The notes under the pieces: generated by a model | The model's database searches: none | What the model was told of the DNA's origin: nothing | What the model saw: the letters and a program-made list of their open reading frames with translations, nothing else | Program-made: the position numbers and the translations under genes | Assembly: GCA_964534765.1 (NCBI GenBank) | Contig: CAZHRJ010000074.1 | Coordinates: forward strand, 1-15,192 | Source: CAZHRJ01 sp964534765 | GTDB lineage: Bacteria; Lindowbacteria; 2-12-FULL-62-27 | Length of the DNA stretch: 15,192 nucleotides | Reading direction: 5' to 3' | Part shown: positions 12,848 through 15,192 of the stretch, one piece after another | How the letters are laid out: every line of letters starts with the position of its first letter | Position numbering within the stretch: position 1 is the stretch's first letter

Positions 12848-14425
12848 ATGGAAATCTGGTCACGCTTTCCCTCCGGCCTGCGGAATCTGCTGGGGCGTAC
12901 CTTCGGTGGCGCGGTTGGATACGCAATGTCGGAGGATCGACTCCTGGGCGTTGCCGTCACGGTCGTGGGAAAAAAATCGTTCGCGCGTCTCTTGGATGGG
13001 CCTCACGCACAGCCCGGCTGGGCGGTGCCGATGGAGCCGATCCGGTTTTTCGCCCGCCGGACATCGGTCCCACGCGAATTCAAAGGACGCGAAATGGAAT
13101 ACGTCCGATATAACCGCCCCGAATTGATCCCGGCACCCGATTCACAGTCACTCGTCCTTCGTTTCAACCGCCTCCAGGATGGGGAAATCGTCTTTCACGG
13201 AATTCGGGACGGCCGGCTCGAACCTTTCCTGGAATCTCTCGAAAAGGCCGGCCGGGTCAGCGCCCCCGGTGCTCCAATTGCCGGCGTCTCCGACGCCGGC
13301 CGAATGCCTAAACTCTCCGGAATCATCCCGCCTTCGGTCGCCATCGCGGCGGCCCTCAAACAGGCCCGGCCGGAATTGCCCGGCAGAACACTCGTGGTTC
13401 TCGTCGGCGCTCGAACCACCCGGTACATCGGACTTCGAAACGGCGACCTGGTGAATGTGTTCGATGATGTTCACCGGGCGGAGGCAAGCGCCGTCCGGGC
13501 GCGGTTTCGGAAGACCCTGACGAGGGTGATGTACTATATGGAAAACGAAGGCCTCGGCGGAAACCCGGACGCGGTCATCCTGCTCGGCAACCGGTCGATC
13601 CGGTCCTGGACGACGGATATCCTGGTCGCGGCCTCCGCATCCCGAGTCGTCTTTGATGATCTGCCGGAAGCCCTCGGCCTCTCAATGCCAGACGACTGCC
13701 CGGCCGACATGGCCATTCTGGCCCTTGGAGCCGCACTGGCGTCTCAGTCGGCCTCGGTCCGGGAATTGAATTTCATCGGAATCCCTCAGGCCCTCGCGGC
13801 CCGGCGGTTCGACGCTTTTGACATGGTGATCTACGGATCCCTCGCCGCCATGCTCGCGCTGTCCTTTGTGTCGGTCAATACCTATATCTCTTCACGAATT
13901 CTCACTCTCAAATCCGATCTCCTGTCCAACTCGCAAAAAATTCAGGCACTCCGCGAGGATGTCGAATCCAAACGCGGATCCATACCGGTCGCGGAAAAAA
14001 TCGTTCAGATCAGCGCTCAGCGCGTCTCCGATCACGCGCCGGCCGGAGCGCAGATCCTCAGCAGCCTGCCGGAGTTTCTGACGCTCGTGTCCGAGTCGAT
14101 CCCGGCCGGAGTATTTCTGGACAGGATGGGCAACGGTTCGTTGGAGTCGATCGATCCCGCATCGGCGCAGAAATCGTACCGGAGCATTTTCGCGCGCCCA
14201 AAGGAAAAACAGTCCCTTGCCCTCATCGGCCAGACTCGATCTCCCGACCGTGCGATCGCCTGGGTGGACCAGCTCGCCCGGCGGCTAGGCACGGCGGTGC
14301 GGGTGGATGAAATGAAGCTCGATGGCGCTTCTGGCGCGCCAAGTGCGGGCGATGCCCGCGTCTCCGGCGCGAACTACCGATTTCGAATCGTGGTGTCAAC
14401 CGATGGAAAAGAACCTGGCGCGTAA
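12848..14425 (+). CDS. PilM-PilN fusion / GspL-like pilus or secretion platform protein
   Basis: A 525-residue inner-membrane protein. The N-terminal cytoplasmic part (about 1-310) looks like the actin-like fold of PilM or GspL: it opens LLGVAVTVVGKKSFARLL and later has VVLVGARTTRYIGLRNGDLV, AVILLGNRSI and ALGAALASQSASVRELNFI, followed by a membrane helix at about 326-348. A coiled-coil-like stretch (LKSDLLSNSQKIQALREDVES) and a periplasmic ferredoxin-like domain of PilN type (SLALIGQTRSPDRAIAWVDQL) complete it. In type IV pili these are normally separate PilM and PilN proteins; GspL has a similar combined plan. Two repeat-derived insertions are present: residues 133-148 (GRVSAPGAPIAGVSDA region) and 493-508 (GASGAPSAGDARVSGA). 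The start follows the promoter at 12812-12841. It overlaps the next gene by 23 bp. Confidence 0.75.
   Translation: MEIWSRFPSGLRNLLGRTFGGAVGYAMSEDRLLGVAVTVVGKKSFARLLDGPHAQPGWAVPMEPIRFFARRTSVPREFKGREMEYVRYNRPELIPAPDSQSLVLRFNRLQDGEIVFHGIRDGRLEPFLESLEKAGRVSAPGAPIAGVSDAGRMPKLSGIIPPSVAIAAALKQARPELPGRTLVVLVGARTTRYIGLRNGDLVNVFDDVHRAEASAVRARFRKTLTRVMYYMENEGLGGNPDAVILLGNRSIRSWTTDILVAASASRVVFDDLPEALGLSMPDDCPADMAILALGAALASQSASVRELNFIGIPQALAARRFDAFDMVIYGSLAAMLALSFVSVNTYISSRILTLKSDLLSNSQKIQALREDVESKRGSIPVAEKIVQISAQRVSDHAPAGAQILSSLPEFLTLVSESIPAGVFLDRMGNGSLESIDPASAQKSYRSIFARPKEKQSLALIGQTRSPDRAIAWVDQLARRLGTAVRVDEMKLDGASGAPSAGDARVSGANYRFRIVVSTDGKEPGA
13244..13302 (+). repeat. 48-bp hairpin repeat inside the PilM-PilN gene (copy C)
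   Basis: One unit (13244-13291) plus the first 11 bases of the next (GACGCCGGCCG). 40 of 48 positions match the units in the methyltransferase gene. The left hairpin is GCGCC-CCC-GGTGC, pairing through a G-T wobble; the right is a perfect GCCGGCGTC-TCC-GACGCCGGC (13280-13300). GCCGGCCG stands at both ends, so removing 48 bp restores a smooth EKAGRMPKLSG. Confidence 0.85.
14324..14371 (+). repeat. Diverged 48-bp repeat at the end of the PilM-PilN gene (copy D)
   Basis: 48 bases encoding GASGAPSAGDARVSGA. It shares TCTGGCGCGCCAAGTGC and CGCGTCTCC with the other copies and the same reading frame as B and C, but has a different right hairpin: GCGGGC-GAT-GCCCGC (14345-14359). GGCGC occurs at both ends. 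The relationship is probable but less certain than for A-C. Confidence 0.55.
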
Positions 14426-14906
14426 ATTCCTCGGCATCTGGGTGCCGATCGGTCTCCTCCTGGTCATCCTGACCTCGGTCTATTTCCGCCAGTGGCTTCT
14501 GACCGCCCGGTCCATCGGATCAGTCCTTGAATCCCAGAAAAATGATATCGCCCGCCTCTCCCAGGCTCGCGATGATCTTCAGGATATCGCCTCCCTCCAG
14601 ATCGCTCTCCGCGTCAAACTCTTCGGACCTAAATCCGCGGAAGACGCGGTCCTGTCGGCGTCCGACGGCCGCGGGTACCGCCACAGGCGATCCCTGCCGC
14701 CGTCGGTCGTCTCCGCCATGGAACGCCACGCCGTCCGGCTCGTATCCTACCGCCAGTCTGTGGAGTCGACCCAGATTCAGTTCGAGGGTCGGTTCGACGG
14801 AATCGTCCGGTTCCTTTCCACGGCCGCGCCGGATATGCCCCGGATCGAGTCGTTTCTGATGGAACGCGCGGACAAACAATCTGTCCGGCTGACAATCACC
14901 CTGTGA
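14403..14906 (+). CDS. PilO/GspM-like inner-membrane protein
   Basis: A 167-residue protein with a short cytoplasmic N-terminus (MEKNLARKF), a single membrane helix (about 10-28, GIWVPIGLLLVILTSVYF), a helical stretch (SIGSVLESQKNDIARLSQA) likely to form a coiled coil, and a periplasmic domain ending FDGIVRFLSTAAPDMPRIES and RLTITL. Size, topology and position directly after a PilM-PilN gene match PilO (or GspM), which pairs with PilN in the alignment subcomplex of type IV pili. Sequence similarity to either is weak by eye, so the assignment rests mainly on topology and synteny. ATG 14403 is inside the previous gene (23-bp overlap); no strong ribosome site is visible, consistent with coupling. 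The stop overlaps the next start (GTGA). Confidence 0.7.
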   Translation: MEKNLARKFLGIWVPIGLLLVILTSVYFRQWLLTARSIGSVLESQKNDIARLSQARDDLQDIASLQIALRVKLFGPKSAEDAVLSASDGRGYRHRRSLPPSVVSAMERHAVRLVSYRQSVESTQIQFEGRFDGIVRFLSTAAPDMPRIESFLMERADKQSVRLTITL

Positions 14907-15192
14907 AAAAAATACTGGCTATCGCGCTGCTCCTGTTCGTCCTTGGCTGGGCCGCGTACCTCTTCGGGCACCTCAAAATGGCCGACGCGGATTCCCGGCT
15001 CGATGTCCAGTACGTGCCTGATCCGAACCTCGATGATCTGGCCGGGAAAATCTCCGCGCTCAAAGTATCGGCCCGGGAACAGATCGATTTGTTGGAACAC
15101 GCTGAAAAAATCAGCAGTCAGACCCCGTCGAAACCCGTGCCCGCTCGGGCCCTCTCCGACCCCTTTTCCCCGCACGCGGTCAACGATCCACT
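14903..15192 (+). CDS. Partial pilus/secretion accessory protein (PilP/GspC-like?), runs off the window
   Basis: An open frame begins at GTG 14903, overlapping the previous stop by 4 bp, and is open for 96 codons to the window end. It starts MKKILAIALLLFVLGWAAYL, a signal anchor or signal peptide, then a polar helical stretch (DDLAGKISALKVSAREQIDL) and a proline-rich segment ending RALSDPFSPHAVNDP. A DPF-type motif after a flexible linker recalls PilP and GspC proteins, which connect the inner-membrane platform to the secretin. With the C-terminal domain missing, this is a suggestion from position and architecture only. Confidence 0.6.
   Translation, partial: MKKILAIALLLFVLGWAAYLFGHLKMADADSRLDVQYVPDPNLDDLAGKISALKVSAREQIDLLEHAEKISSQTPSKPVPARALSDPFSPHAVNDP

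Noticed and set aside
7783..13999. Runs of 6-8 A (for example AAAAAAATC) in several genes as programmed slippage sites
   Set aside because: They are Lys codons before Ile or similar, the downstream frame is always the same as the upstream one, and no alternative frame product is visible.

Overview
The window looks like a metagenome-style bacterial scaffold: it is GC-rich and contains one 100-N gap. It carries a de novo pyrimidine gene pair (carAB), a two-component system, a type IV pilus/type II secretion inner-membrane cluster, a DedA transporter and a corrinoid adenosyltransferase. Pilus/secretion genes suggest a diderm. A single-domain bacterial histone, several apparently leaderless promoters and an unusual hairpin repeat inside coding genes suggest a lineage outside the usual model organisms. 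I cannot assign a phylum from the sequence alone.

Layout. Positions 1-2215 are an accessory, decayed region. It holds a frameshifted histidine-kinase remnant fused to the 3' end of an unidentified gene, a RelE/ParE-type toxin with a Phd-like antitoxin (minus strand), a second copy of the same gene 3' end, and a VapBC pair (minus strand). Each toxin-antitoxin module ends at the stop codon of one copy of the repeated gene tail. Positions 2343-5493 (minus strand) form a probable operon: secreted PepSY-like protein, OmpR-type response regulator, histidine kinase. The kinase has an in-frame TAG between its HisKA and ATPase domains. Positions 5590-10361 (plus strand) hold a bacterial histone with a good promoter and ribosome binding site, then carA and carB. 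A small membrane protein (minus strand) overlaps the carB end. DedA and a SAM-dependent methyltransferase follow on the plus strand, translationally coupled; the methyltransferase is broken by the assembly gap. cobA/btuR runs on the minus strand and converges on the methyltransferase. Divergent from cobA is a pilus/secretion operon: a PilM-PilN (GspL-like) fusion, a PilO-like protein and the start of a third gene that leaves the window.

The most interesting signal is a 48-bp GC-rich, two-hairpin repeat found inside three unrelated protein genes on the plus strand: once in carB, at least twice in tandem in the methyltransferase (where the assembly breaks), and once clearly plus once as a diverged form in the PilM-PilN gene. 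The insertions keep the host reading frame, but the repeat is read in two different frames, so the DNA or RNA rather than the peptide appears to be what spreads. This resembles in principle the Rickettsia palindromic elements that invade genes, but the sequence is not one I recognise. A second pattern is that four operon heads (the RelE-type module, VapBC, cobA, pilMN) have a -35/-10 promoter whose -10 box lies only 6-7 nt before the start codon, implying leaderless mRNAs. Other genes here (the histone, the regulator, the PepSY-like gene) have clear Shine-Dalgarno sites.
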